Part shown: piece by piece, positions 31,129-39,472 of the stretch
Numbering within the stretch: the first letter of the stretch is position 1
Layout of the letters: the number at the start of each line of letters is the position of its first letter
Assembly: GCA_031280685.1 (NCBI GenBank)
Contig: JAITGM010000037.1
Coordinates: 1 to 39,544, forward strand
Reading direction: 5' to 3'
Source: Christensenellaceae bacterium
GTDB lineage: Bacteria; Bacillota; Clostridia; Christensenellales; UBA1750
Length of the DNA stretch: 39,544 nucleotides
The notes under the pieces: generated by a model
Seen by the model: the letters and a program-made list of their open reading frames with translations, nothing else
Database searches by the model: none
What the model was told of the DNA's origin: nothing
Program-made: the position numbers and the translations under genes

Positions 31129-32976
31129 ATGCCCTTTTTGCCCACGACGCGGGAAGAAATGCTGGCCCGCGGCTGGCAGAAGCCCGATTTCATCCTCGTT
31201 TCGGGCGACGCCTACGTCGATCACCCTTCGTTCGGGCATGCGCTCATCGCGCGGGTTCTGGAGGCCGACGGGTTTAAGGTCGCCATCCTCGCACAGCCGC
31301 GCGTGGCCGATTTGGGAGATTTTTATCGCCTTGGCGAACCCAAGCTTGGCTTCTTGGTGGCCGCCGGCAACATCGACTCGATGGTCAACCACTATACCTC
31401 GATGAAAAGGCCGCGCTCAAGCGACGTCTACTCCCCGGGCGGCAAGGCAGGCCTTCGGCCCGACCGCGCCACCATCGTGTATTGCAACAAGATCCACGAG
31501 GCGTTCGGCGGCCGCTACCCCATCGTGATTGGGGGCATTGAGGCGAGCCTGCGGCGCTTCGCCCACTATGACTATTGGTCGAACAAGGTGCGCCACTCGG
31601 TCTTGAGCGATGCGGGGGCTGATCTATTGCTCTATGGCATGGCCGAAAGGCAGATGCGCCAGGCCGCGCGGCGCCTTAGCGACGGTTTGCCCCTTGAGGG
31701 GATCGCGGGCAGCTGCGTCCTGGCCGATGAAATGCCCGAAGGTGCCCTTGAAATCCCCTCCTTCATGGCCGTTCGGGATTCCAAGGCGGAATATGCAAGG
31801 GCGTTTAAAACGCAATATGAAGAGCAGGACCCGATCCGGGGCAGAACCCTCTGCCAGCGGCACGAAAAGAAGGTGCTGGTGGCCTACCCGCCGGCGATGC
31901 CCCTTTCAAGGCAGGAGCTGGACGAGGTATACGCCCTGCCCTTCGAGCGCCGCGCGCACCCGAGCTACGCCGTGATGGGCGGCGTACCAGCCCTGAAGGA
32001 GGTCGAGTGGTCGATCACCGCAACCCGCGGCTGCTTCGGCGGTTGTAACTTTTGCGCGCTGGGCTTTCACCAGGGGCGCATCGTGCAGTCCCGCTCCGAA
32101 GAATCCTTACTGGGCGAAGCCGCGGCGCTCGTGAAGCAAAAGGGTTTTAAAGGCTATATTCACGACCTGGGCGGCCCCACGGCGAATTTCCGCTACCCTG
32201 CCTGCAAAAAGCAGCTTGAATTGGGCAGTTGCAAGCACCGGCAGTGTCTCGTGCCCGAGCCCTGCCCCAATCTCATCGTTCAGGAGCATGAATTCGCCTC
32301 GATTTTGCGTAAAATGCGCGGGATTGCGGGCATAAAAAAGGTCTTTGTGCGCTCCGGCCTGCGCTTTGACTACATGATGCTCGATAAGGACGAGACCTTC
32401 TGGCGCGAGCTGGTCGAGCATCACATCAGCGGGCAGCTAAAGGTCGCCCCGGAGCATGTTTCGCCAGGGGTTTTAAGGCGCATGGGCAAGCCGGGCTGCG
32501 CGGTCTACGAGGCCTTCCGCCAAAAATACGAGGCGATGAACGAGCGCCTGGGCAAGGAGCAATTCCTCGTGCCCTACTTCATTTCTGCCCACCCCGGCAG
32601 CACGCTCAAGGATGCGATCGAACTCGCGCTTTACTTAAAGCGCATCGGCCACCAGCCCGAGCAGGTGCAGGACTTTTACCCGACGCCGGGCACGCTCTCA
32701 ACCGCCATGTGGCACACAGGCAAAAATCCCCTCACGGGCGAACCCGTCTACATCCCTGGGGGCGAAGAAGAAAAGCTGATGCAGCGCGCCCTGCTCCAGT
32801 TTCAAAACCCGCTCAACCACGCGCTGGTGCGCAGGGCCTTGCGCAAGGCGGGCCGCGCGGACCTGATCGGTTACGGGCCGCGCTGCCTGGTTCCACCAGA
32901 AAAGGGCGGCCCGCCGAAGCTTCGGGAGGGGAAGCGGGCACAGCCAAAGCAGCGGCGCGCGCGCCAAGGGAGATAA
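31129..32976 (+). CDS. YgiQ-family radical SAM protein
   Basis: A 615-residue protein of the YgiQ/UPF0313 family. The radical SAM cluster motif CFGGCNFC lies near residue 303, after an N-terminal B12-binding-like region (GDAYVDHPSFGHALIARVLE) and GGIEASLRRFAHYDYW. C-terminal marks include KVAPEHVSPGVL and YFISAHPGST, then QVQDFYPTPGT. The family is widespread but its reaction is not established. The start at 31129 has GGGGGAGGTGG ten bases before it; an ATG at 31122 is in a different frame. It lies 12 bases before a histidine kinase, which makes a shared transcript likely, but a role in that signalling path is not implied. Confidence 0.95.
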   Translation: MPFLPTTREEMLARGWQKPDFILVSGDAYVDHPSFGHALIARVLEADGFKVAILAQPRVADLGDFYRLGEPKLGFLVAAGNIDSMVNHYTSMKRPRSSDVYSPGGKAGLRPDRATIVYCNKIHEAFGGRYPIVIGGIEASLRRFAHYDYWSNKVRHSVLSDAGADLLLYGMAERQMRQAARRLSDGLPLEGIAGSCVLADEMPEGALEIPSFMAVRDSKAEYARAFKTQYEEQDPIRGRTLCQRHEKKVLVAYPPAMPLSRQELDEVYALPFERRAHPSYAVMGGVPALKEVEWSITATRGCFGGCNFCALGFHQGRIVQSRSEESLLGEAAALVKQKGFKGYIHDLGGPTANFRYPACKKQLELGSCKHRQCLVPEPCPNLIVQEHEFASILRKMRGIAGIKKVFVRSGLRFDYMMLDKDETFWRELVEHHISGQLKVAPEHVSPGVLRRMGKPGCAVYEAFRQKYEAMNERLGKEQFLVPYFISAHPGSTLKDAIELALYLKRIGHQPEQVQDFYPTPGTLSTAMWHTGKNPLTGEPVYIPGGEEEKLMQRALLQFQNPLNHALVRRALRKAGRADLIGYGPRCLVPPEKGGPPKLREGKRAQPKQRRARQGR

Positions 32977-32988
32977 GGGGGTGTTCTG

Positions 32989-34317
32989 ATGCGAAAACCG
33001 GCCTTTGCGCAAAAGATTTTGGGCGAATACTTCAACCCCGCCCTAGATCTGCGCATCCAGTCCTTCAACCTGCTCGGCTTCGCGGGGATGGCCGCCGGGT
33101 TCTTCATTGGTCTAAGCTCGCTCGCCCTGGGCGCGAGCGGTGGAAGCGTGATCGGCAACTTCGCGGCGTTCGGGATTGCCTTCCTTCTCCTGCGCCTGAG
33201 CGGGAGGGCGATCGGCTATGGAGTGAGCTGCTGGATCGTCATCATCGGCGTGTTCATGCTGCTTTTCCCCTCCCTTTTCTTCATGGCAGGCGGCTACAGA
33301 AGCGGGATGCCCTGCTTCTTCACGCTCGCCCTCATCTTTACGGCCATCATGCTCGAGCGCGGGGCCGAAAAGGTGGCCGTGCTCGCCGCCGAATTCCTGC
33401 TCTATGCCGCCTGCCTCCTTGCCGCGTACCTTTACCCCGGGCTGGTCACGCCGTTTGAGAGCGAATTCGCCTTCGTCTGCGATGTGGTCATCGGGGTGAC
33501 GGTATCCAGCGCACTGCTGCTGGCGGTCGTGCTGCTCCACATTCGAATGCACCGCCTTCGCCAGGAAGAGATTAAGGAACTGAACCGCGAGCTTGAGGCG
33601 CGCAACGGAGCGTTGGAGCGTTATGACCGAATGAAGAGCGACTTTCTCGCGGCCGTCGCCCACGAGATTCGGACGCCGCTGGACTTCATCGTCGCCGGGA
33701 GCCAAGACACGATGGATCTGCTGGAGGCGCAGCCGATCAAGCTCAATGAGATCCTCGACAACCAGGAAAAGATCAAGCTTCGGGCGGTGCGGATCGACGG
33801 CATCGTGATGGATTTGATGGATAGCGTCGCGATCGAAACCGGCAGGCTCCCGCTTTCGCGCCAGAGGCTCTCCCTCCAGGGGTTGCTAAAAAACGCGTGC
33901 GACGCCGCGTTCCAGAAGGCGGATCTGAACCACAACCGCCTCAGCTACGATTTTCAGCCTGGTCTGCCGCCGATCTGGGCGGATCCCGCCCGGATAGAGC
34001 AGGTGATGGCGAACCTGATTTCAAACGCGGTGCGGCACACGAAAGAGGGCACGATCACGGTAAAACTCGCCAGGGCGGGGAAGGGGCAGACCGTCAGCGT
34101 GACGGATGACGGCGACGGCATGGGCATTGAACTTGCGCGGGCCGCCCTGAAACAATATCTGCCATCGTCCAGCCGCGAGCACTGGCGGCACGGTGTTGGC
34201 CTGTATCTTTGCAGGCAGATCATCCTCGCCCATGACGGGGAGATTTGGTTGAGCAGCCAAAAAGGGCAGGGCACGACCGTGACCTTTTCGCTGATGGAGG
34301 AGCCTGAGCATGAATGA
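32989..34317 (+). CDS. Membrane-bound sensor histidine kinase
   Basis: A 442-residue kinase. The first 185 residues hold about six hydrophobic helices with short loops and no clear extracellular sensor domain, so it probably senses within the membrane or through a partner. A coiled coil (about 186-210) leads to the phosphoacceptor motif with His225 in AHEIRTPL. The ATP-binding domain has NLISNAVRHT (N box), DDGDGMG (G1) and HGVGLYLC (G2). It overlaps the response regulator by eight bases. Together with the downstream lipoprotein gene this suggests envelope monitoring, but this is inference. Confidence 0.93.
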   Translation: MRKPAFAQKILGEYFNPALDLRIQSFNLLGFAGMAAGFFIGLSSLALGASGGSVIGNFAAFGIAFLLLRLSGRAIGYGVSCWIVIIGVFMLLFPSLFFMAGGYRSGMPCFFTLALIFTAIMLERGAEKVAVLAAEFLLYAACLLAAYLYPGLVTPFESEFAFVCDVVIGVTVSSALLLAVVLLHIRMHRLRQEEIKELNRELEARNGALERYDRMKSDFLAAVAHEIRTPLDFIVAGSQDTMDLLEAQPIKLNEILDNQEKIKLRAVRIDGIVMDLMDSVAIETGRLPLSRQRLSLQGLLKNACDAAFQKADLNHNRLSYDFQPGLPPIWADPARIEQVMANLISNAVRHTKEGTITVKLARAGKGQTVSVTDDGDGMGIELARAALKQYLPSSSREHWRHGVGLYLCRQIILAHDGEIWLSSQKGQGTTVTFSLMEEPEHE

Positions 34318-35011
34318 CCGGGAGCCGTTGATCCTGATGGTGGAGGACGACGCTGAGCTGGCGCGGCTGAACGCCAGGTTTTTGGCGCGCAAGGGCTATG
34401 CGCTGCGGCTGGCCGGGGGCGCCGCCGAAGCGCTGGCGCTTGCGCGCGAATGCGCGCCGGATCTGTTTATTTTGGATGTGATGCTCCCCGATGGAGATGG
34501 CTTTTCGCTGTGCGAGGAGCTTCGCGCCGGCAACGACGCCCCGGTCTTGTTCCTAACAGGCAGAAGTACGCCCGGCGATAAGGTGACGGGCCTTGAGGCC
34601 GGCGCGGATTATTACCTGACGAAGCCCTACGACCGGCAGGAGTTTCTAGCGGTCGTCCAAAGCCTGCTGCGCAGGGCGAAGCTGACGAAGGAAAGGATGG
34701 CCGAGCTCACGACGCTCACGCGCGGGCCGCTGACGCTGCAAATCGCACAGAGCAAGGCCTTTGTAAACGGCCGTGATGCGGGACTGACCCCCAAGGAGTT
34801 TGCCGTGCTCTTGCTGTTGGCGCAAAACGAGGGAAAGGAATTGACCGGCGAAGAGATTTACGCGCGGGTTTGGGGAATGACGGCCAACAACGATAAGAAC
34901 GCGATCCGCATGCACATTTCTAGGCTAAAAAAGAAGCTGGGGGAGGAGGGCACCGACGGCTTTTCCATCCTGAACGAATATGGCAGGGGCTATCTCTTCA
35001 CGACGCGCTGA
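34310..35011 (+). CDS. OmpR/PhoB-type response regulator
   Basis: A 233-residue regulator. The receiver domain has the acidic pair Glu12-Asp13-Asp14, phosphoacceptor Asp56 in LFILDVMLPD, Thr83 and Lys105. A winged-helix DNA-binding domain follows, with LTPKEFAVLLLLAQNEGK and a recognition helix in NAIRMHISRLKKKLG, ending GRGYLFTTR. It is the partner of the kinase it overlaps. The nearest possible target is the lipoprotein gene 125 bases downstream, but no direct-repeat binding site was recognised there. Confidence 0.95.
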   Translation: MNDREPLILMVEDDAELARLNARFLARKGYALRLAGGAAEALALARECAPDLFILDVMLPDGDGFSLCEELRAGNDAPVLFLTGRSTPGDKVTGLEAGADYYLTKPYDRQEFLAVVQSLLRRAKLTKERMAELTTLTRGPLTLQIAQSKAFVNGRDAGLTPKEFAVLLLLAQNEGKELTGEEIYARVWGMTANNDKNAIRMHISRLKKKLGEEGTDGFSILNEYGRGYLFTTR

Positions 35012-35136
35012 GGACGATAACTTTTTCGACAGATTTTAGCTCACAGCCCTTTTTGCGCTATTCTCTTGGTATATTGAATAAAGATGCCGATGAAGGTGAA
35101 GCCGACCGGCATACGCAAAAGGGGAAAGTTATTCTT

Positions 35137-35973
35137 ATGACGAAATCGAAAATCTTCTCGCTGCTTCTGGCCCTCTTCCTTCTGGCGGCCGCGCTGGCCG
35201 CTTGCACCGAATCCACGCCCGCGGCCGCGCCGCCGAGCGAGGCGCCCCAGGTCTCGGCCAAGCCCACCAAGCTGCAGGCGACCATCTCAAACCAGACCGA
35301 CTATAACTTCTTTGAGTTGTATGTGAGCCCAACGGCTGCCAACGAGTGGGGGGAAGACCACATGGGCAGCACCAGCATTTTAAAGAAGAACGGCTCCTTC
35401 CAGATCACGCTCCAGGCCTACGAGTTTAGCAGCTACGATGTCCGCATCGTGGATGAGGACTCCGACGAGTACCTTTTTGAGAGGGTTTCGATCGTGGACG
35501 GCACGAAGGTGACCATCAGCTTTTCGGAGGATGGCCTGGTGGCCACGAGCGTGGCCCCGAGCGGAGCCGAGAGCAGCGTCATCGGAGCGTTGAACGGCGA
35601 ATCGGTATCGGGCGGAAGCGACCCGGGCGACACCGGGAGCTTGGACGGCTACGGCACGAACGGCCAGTTCGGGTTCAGCATCTATAACGAGTCGGATTAC
35701 GACATTTACGCGATCTATATGGGCCCCAGCACCTCAGGCTCGGAAAACGATGTCGACATCCTGCCCAGCATTTTGAACAAGCGCCAAAGCACCACGGTTT
35801 CGGGCAGGGTGAATCAAGCCGATTGGGCCAGCACCGAGTGGACGCTCTTCATCGTGGATGTGGACGACGACACGAGCAGCTCTTACGACACCTTCAACCC
35901 CTGGACGCTCTCTTACGTCAATATCCGCTGGGATAGCAACCAGGGCGGCTATGTTTGCGAGTTCATCTATTGA
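35137..35973 (+). CDS. Lipoprotein with two similar domains, unrecognised
   Basis: A 278-residue protein with a clear lipoprotein signal (KIFSLLLALFLLAAALAAC; Cys at about 24) followed by a Pro/Ala/Ser linker. Two related domains follow. The first holds ISNQTDYNFFELYVSP and VRIVDEDSDEYLFE, the second holds IYNESDYDIYAIYMGP and FIVDVDDDTSSSYD. Both share the order N-x-(S/T)-DY, then (L/I)Y(V/M)xP, then ILxKxxS, then an acidic IVDxD strand, which suggests an ancient internal duplication. The acidic loops could bind calcium, but this is a guess. The start at 35137 has GGGGAAAG upstream. It follows the kinase-regulator pair on the same strand without a visible terminator between them. Confidence 0.8.
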   Translation: MTKSKIFSLLLALFLLAAALAACTESTPAAAPPSEAPQVSAKPTKLQATISNQTDYNFFELYVSPTAANEWGEDHMGSTSILKKNGSFQITLQAYEFSSYDVRIVDEDSDEYLFERVSIVDGTKVTISFSEDGLVATSVAPSGAESSVIGALNGESVSGGSDPGDTGSLDGYGTNGQFGFSIYNESDYDIYAIYMGPSTSGSENDVDILPSILNKRQSTTVSGRVNQADWASTEWTLFIVDVDDDTSSSYDTFNPWTLSYVNIRWDSNQGGYVCEFIY

Positions 35974-35984
35974 TCTAGAACAGT

Positions 35985-36025
35985 AAAAGGCGCTTCCGCA
36001 GTCGCCCTGCGGAAGCGCCTTTTTT
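35985..36025. terminator. Bidirectional terminator between the lipoprotein and MATE genes
   Basis: AAAAGGCGCTTCCGCA and TGCGGAAGCGCCTTTT form a perfect 16-bp stem with a GTCGCCC loop; T runs on both strands serve both converging genes. Confidence 0.94.
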
Positions 36026-36043
36026 GGGCGTTTTGGTTTTGGG

Positions 36044-37411
36044 TTAAATTAGCTTTCTTTGCAGCCATCTGCCGCTCTTGAAGCGCCAAACGAAGAGCCC
36101 GGCGCGCGCGATCCAGTCCAGCGCCATGGCGAGCCAGACCCCGGCCACGCCCAACCCCAGGCCGATCGGCAGGCCGAGGATCGTATTCAGGCTGAAGACG
36201 TAGCTGGCGCCCAGGCGGAAGATCCACATGCAGGCGATAGAGGCGACCATGCAAAAGCGCACATCGTTCGAGGCGCGCAAGGCGCTGGGCAGCGTGAAGG
36301 CCCAGGGCCAAAAGGTCACTACCCCCAGGGTGTGGATGAGGATCAGCGTGCTCACGAGCGTCTTGGTTTCGCCGCCTACGTTAAATAGCCCATAGAAGAG
36401 CTCGCGGCAGGGGTAGAGGATGAGGCTGAAGCCGATAATGCCGCCCACAGCAAAGAGCATGAGCTTATTTGTGTAGCGCGTGGCCTGCTTTTCGTCGTTC
36501 GCGCCAATGCAGCGGCCGACCACCGTGAGCATGGCCAGGCTCACGGAACTGCCGGGCAGGGTTTGCAGCTGCGAAAAGAGGTTGGCGATGGCGTTGGCCT
36601 CGATGCCGACCGTGCCAAAGCTCGAAATCAGGCTGGCGACCATGACCTTGCCGATTTGGAAGATGCTGTTTTCAAAGCCGCTAGGGATGCCGATATGCAG
36701 GATGTTCCTGATGACCTGGGGACGGAATTCGAGCTTGAAGGGCTCTTCAAGGAAGATGGGGTTGCGCCGGTCGAGCAATAGGTAGGTCACGAAGGCTGCG
36801 CTCGTGACCCGCGCCACCAGCGTAAAGAGCGCGATGCCAAAGACCCCCCAGTGCAAAACATAGACGACCAGCACGTTGCCGGCCATGTTGACCAGGTTCA
36901 TGATCAGGGCCGCAAAAAGGGAAACCCTCGAGTTGCCCATCGAGCGAAAGAGTGCCACGCCCGCGTTATATAGCCCCAAAAAGGGGTAAGAAAGGGCCGA
37001 GGTGATGAGGTAGATCTTCGCTGCCTCAAAAACGTCGTCTTCGAGCTGGCCAAAGACCGCGCGGATGATCTGATCCCTAAAGCAAAGGGCCGCCAGCGTG
37101 ATGACGAGCGAGGCCAGCAGCACGCAAAGGTAGAGCTGCTTGGCCGAGGCTCTCGCGCTGAGCAGATCCCTCCGGCCAAGGTACTGCGCCGAGATCACCG
37201 CGCCGCCGGTGGCGAGCGCCGAAAAAACCTGCACCAGCAACACGTTGATGGAATCCACCAGCGAGATGCCGGAAACCGCGGCTTGAGTGACGAAGGAGGC
37301 CATCGTAGAGTCCGACATGCCAATGGAGAGGTTTAAAAACTGCTCGATCACCAGGGGGATAATCAGCTTGAACAGGTCAGCGTTCGTAAACAGCATCTGG
37401 CTTGCCACCAC
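36044..37411 (-). CDS. MATE-family multidrug/toxin exporter
   Basis: A 455-residue membrane protein with twelve predicted helices in two halves, the MATE size and pattern. Recognisable segments are IPLVIEQFLNLSIGMSDS in helix 1, SAQYLGRRD, the ALFRSMGNSR loop between halves, and VGRCIGANDE in the second half, the counterpart of the AQYLGRRD segment. These carriers expel organic cations or metabolites using a sodium or proton gradient. The start is uncertain: GTG at 37411 or ATG at 37396, with GGGTGG as the only nearby Shine-Dalgarno-like site. It is divergent from the methyltransferase gene. The substrate cannot be predicted. Confidence 0.94.
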   Translation of the reverse strand: MVASQMLFTNADLFKLIIPLVIEQFLNLSIGMSDSTMASFVTQAAVSGISLVDSINVLLVQVFSALATGGAVISAQYLGRRDLLSARASAKQLYLCVLLASLVITLAALCFRDQIIRAVFGQLEDDVFEAAKIYLITSALSYPFLGLYNAGVALFRSMGNSRVSLFAALIMNLVNMAGNVLVVYVLHWGVFGIALFTLVARVTSAAFVTYLLLDRRNPIFLEEPFKLEFRPQVIRNILHIGIPSGFENSIFQIGKVMVASLISSFGTVGIEANAIANLFSQLQTLPGSSVSLAMLTVVGRCIGANDEKQATRYTNKLMLFAVGGIIGFSLILYPCRELFYGLFNVGGETKTLVSTLILIHTLGVVTFWPWAFTLPSALRASNDVRFCMVASIACMWIFRLGASYVFSLNTILGLPIGLGLGVAGVWLAMALDWIARAGLFVWRFKSGRWLQRKLI

Positions 37412-37476
37412 CCAATGTTCTTCGGCGCGCGGGCGCGCTTTTTATTTCCCAATATCATGCGCCGTTTTTAACGAAA

Positions 37477-37516
37477 TTGCAAGGATTTGCAAGCCGCTAT
37501 TTGTTATTCTTTGCAA
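37477..37516. promoter_or_regulatory. Three TTGCAA copies upstream of the methyltransferase gene
   Basis: TTGCAA occurs at 37477, 37487 and 37511 in the divergent region between the MATE and methyltransferase genes, the first two 10 bases apart (one helix turn). They might be part of a promoter or a binding site; no good -10 element at proper spacing was found. Confidence 0.3.
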
Positions 37517-37541
37517 AAGGGTTGAGGGGGCGCAAAAAGGA

Positions 37542-38150
37542 ATGGGCTTGAAGCGAATCGTGGCCGAGCAGTTCGGCAGGCCCAGCGGCGTGGGCGGGCT
37601 GCTCTCTACCTTCATGATGAACCGCCTAAACGTGAGGATGTATGCCGCGGTCGAAGCGGAAATCGCGCCGCTGGGCCAGGCCATCCTCGATCTTGGCTTT
37701 GGCAACGGGTACTTGCTTAAGCGTTTGGCAAAAAGAGCGAAAAACCGCTATTATGGCGTCGATATTTCGGCCGATATGCTCGCCGCCGCCTCAAGGGCCA
37801 ACCGCGGCGCCGTCGAATCCGGCGCCATGCGCCTGGAAATGGGCAGCGCTGAGGCATTGCCCTACCCAGATAGCTTTTTCGACCTGGTCTATACAGTCAA
37901 CACGGTGTATTTTTGGCCCGATTTAGATCTGGGTATGGCGGAAATCGCCAGGGTATTGAAGCCTGGCGGCCGCTTCCTCAACCTCGTCTATACCAGGGCG
38001 TATCTTGAGCGCCTGCCCTTTACCTCGCAGGGCTTTACGAAGTACGCGGACGAGGAATTGGCCCGCGCGGCTGCGCGTGCCGGCTTGGTTCCGGCGGTTG
38101 AAGCCATTCAGGCTGGAATTTCCCAAAAGATCAGCGCAACAAAGCCCTAG
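37542..38150 (+). CDS. Class I SAM-dependent methyltransferase
   Basis: A 202-residue Rossmann-fold methyltransferase. Motif I is ILDLGFGNGY (near 49-58), followed by YYGVDIS, the GSAEALPYPDSFFDLVYTVN post-II region and ARVLKPGGRFL. The pattern is that of the UbiE/type 11 group, which methylate small molecules; the acceptor is unknown. The start at 37542 has AAAAAGG immediately before it, close for a ribosome-binding site, but the preceding frame carries no conserved sequence. It diverges from the MATE transporter gene. A link with that exporter (modify, then export) is possible but not shown. Confidence 0.88.
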   Translation: MGLKRIVAEQFGRPSGVGGLLSTFMMNRLNVRMYAAVEAEIAPLGQAILDLGFGNGYLLKRLAKRAKNRYYGVDISADMLAAASRANRGAVESGAMRLEMGSAEALPYPDSFFDLVYTVNTVYFWPDLDLGMAEIARVLKPGGRFLNLVYTRAYLERLPFTSQGFTKYADEELARAAARAGLVPAVEAIQAGISQKISATKP

Positions 38151-38154
38151 GACC

Positions 38155-38183
38155 TTGCGCTTTTGCGGGCCTTATGGTATCAA
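38155..38183 (+). promoter_or_regulatory. Candidate promoter of the NYN/OST-HTH gene
   Basis: TTGCGC (38155-38160), 17 bases, then TATCAA (38178-38183) preceded by TGG. It starts just after the methyltransferase stop, so the following gene may be transcribed independently. Confidence 0.45.
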
Positions 38184-38291
38184 TAAGCGTCGGGCGATGC
38201 CAGGCCTTGGCCGCCGTGCGTAATCCGCGCGAAATTGGGCAAAAATACCGATGGCACCGGCCAATCGGCCCAAAGAAAGGACTATCATAAC

Positions 38292-39287
38292 TTGGAAAAA
38301 ACAAACTACGCAATCTTCGTCGATCTCGAAAATGCGGGCGGCAAGATCTCGACCCTGAACTCCATCATCGAAAAGGTCAAAATGCGCGGCGAGATCCTGA
38401 TCGGCAAGGTCTACGGCTATACGGATCAATTCGCGGAGCTCAAGGAGCTGCTGCTCTCAAACACCTTCAGCGTCGTGCCGTCCATCCGCTATGGCGTTAA
38501 CCAAAAGAACAACCTCGATATTCAGCTCGTCATCGACGCGCTCGATGTCGCCTTCACCAACCAGCTCATCGACTGCTTCTGCATCGTTTCGGGCGACAGC
38601 GACTATACCCCGCTCGTGGGCAGGCTCAAGGCCATGGGCAAGTTTGTCCTTGGCATCTCCCGCTCGGAAGCAGCGTCGAATATCTTCATCAACGCCTGCA
38701 ACGAGTTCGTCTTCCTCGAATCAGTGGCTTCCGGCTCCACCAAGCAGAGGAAGGCCGCCAAGGACGAGAACGATGACGGCTCCATGCAGGCGCTCAATAA
38801 GCTCATCGCGGAGATTTTAGACGAGCAGGCGGACGACGACGGCTGCCTATACGCCAGCGAGCTGAAAAACATCCTCCTGCGTCTGAGGCCTGACTTTAGC
38901 GAGCGCAACTACGGCCACAGCAGCTTTGGCAAGCTTTTGCAGGATCTACAGACCCGCTTTGGGGGCATCTTGCTGATCAACGACCACTTCGCGGTGAAGA
39001 TCCGCCTGCAGGGCGAGGGAAAGGAAGGGCTTTCGGGCTCCCAAGCCCTGAGCAAGGCCAACTGGCAGGATGCCTTCGTGGCGAAACTGCGCCAATATCA
39101 AGACGAAGGCTTTGAGCGCGTCAATCCCTCGATCCTGAAGGCCGCGATTTTGAACGACTACCCGGACTTTGACGAGAAAGAAATCGGCTTTAAGAAGTTC
39201 TCGGATCTGCTTCGCCAGCTTGAGCGCATCAAGGTGCTCAAGCTCGAGCATAAGGATTCGCGGACACTACTCATCCGCATTCTATAA
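38292..39287 (+). CDS. NYN (PIN-like) nuclease-type protein with two OST-HTH/LOTUS domains
   Basis: A 331-residue protein. Residues 1-140 form a NYN domain with acidic residues in FVDLENAGG, NLDIQLVIDA and SGDSDYTPL, the expected metal-binding set for RNA cleavage. A charged linker (about 150-165) leads to two OST-HTH-like domains, near 165-235 and 250-330, the second with ILKAAILNDYPDFD and GFKKFSDLLRQLE. NYN plus LOTUS domains occur in uncharacterised bacterial proteins related to LabA and in eukaryotic RNA regulators, where LOTUS domains bind RNA or helicases. The preferred start is TTG at 38292, with GAAAGG 11 bases before it; an in-frame TTG at 38235 has no such site. Role in RNA decay is inferred. 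Confidence 0.88.
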   Translation: MEKTNYAIFVDLENAGGKISTLNSIIEKVKMRGEILIGKVYGYTDQFAELKELLLSNTFSVVPSIRYGVNQKNNLDIQLVIDALDVAFTNQLIDCFCIVSGDSDYTPLVGRLKAMGKFVLGISRSEAASNIFINACNEFVFLESVASGSTKQRKAAKDENDDGSMQALNKLIAEILDEQADDDGCLYASELKNILLRLRPDFSERNYGHSSFGKLLQDLQTRFGGILLINDHFAVKIRLQGEGKEGLSGSQALSKANWQDAFVAKLRQYQDEGFERVNPSILKAAILNDYPDFDEKEIGFKKFSDLLRQLERIKVLKLEHKDSRTLLIRIL

Positions 39288-39316
39288 AGGCCGCGCGAGG
39301 CTCTTCCCGCGATCAT

Positions 39317-39355
39317 AAAAAGAGGCCCGTTTTCGCACGAAATGGGCCTCTTTTT
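39317..39355 (+). terminator. Terminator of the NYN/OST-HTH gene
   Basis: AAAAAGAGGCCC and GGGCCTCTTTTT form a 12-bp stem around a loop that itself can pair (GTTTTCG/CGAAAT), ending in a T run. Confidence 0.92.
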
Positions 39356-39472
39356 GCGCCGTTCTTGCCTAAATACGCGAGAGCGCCGGGCGTGGGACGG
39401 CACACAAAGGGCCACCCGTGCATACAGTTAAAGCAACCGGTGCGTAAGCACGGAAAGGAGCAAAAAATAAAG

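Noticed and set aside
37287..37541. Extended N-terminus of the methyltransferase frame
   Set aside because: It overlaps the MATE gene start and has no conserved sequence; start at 37542 preferred.
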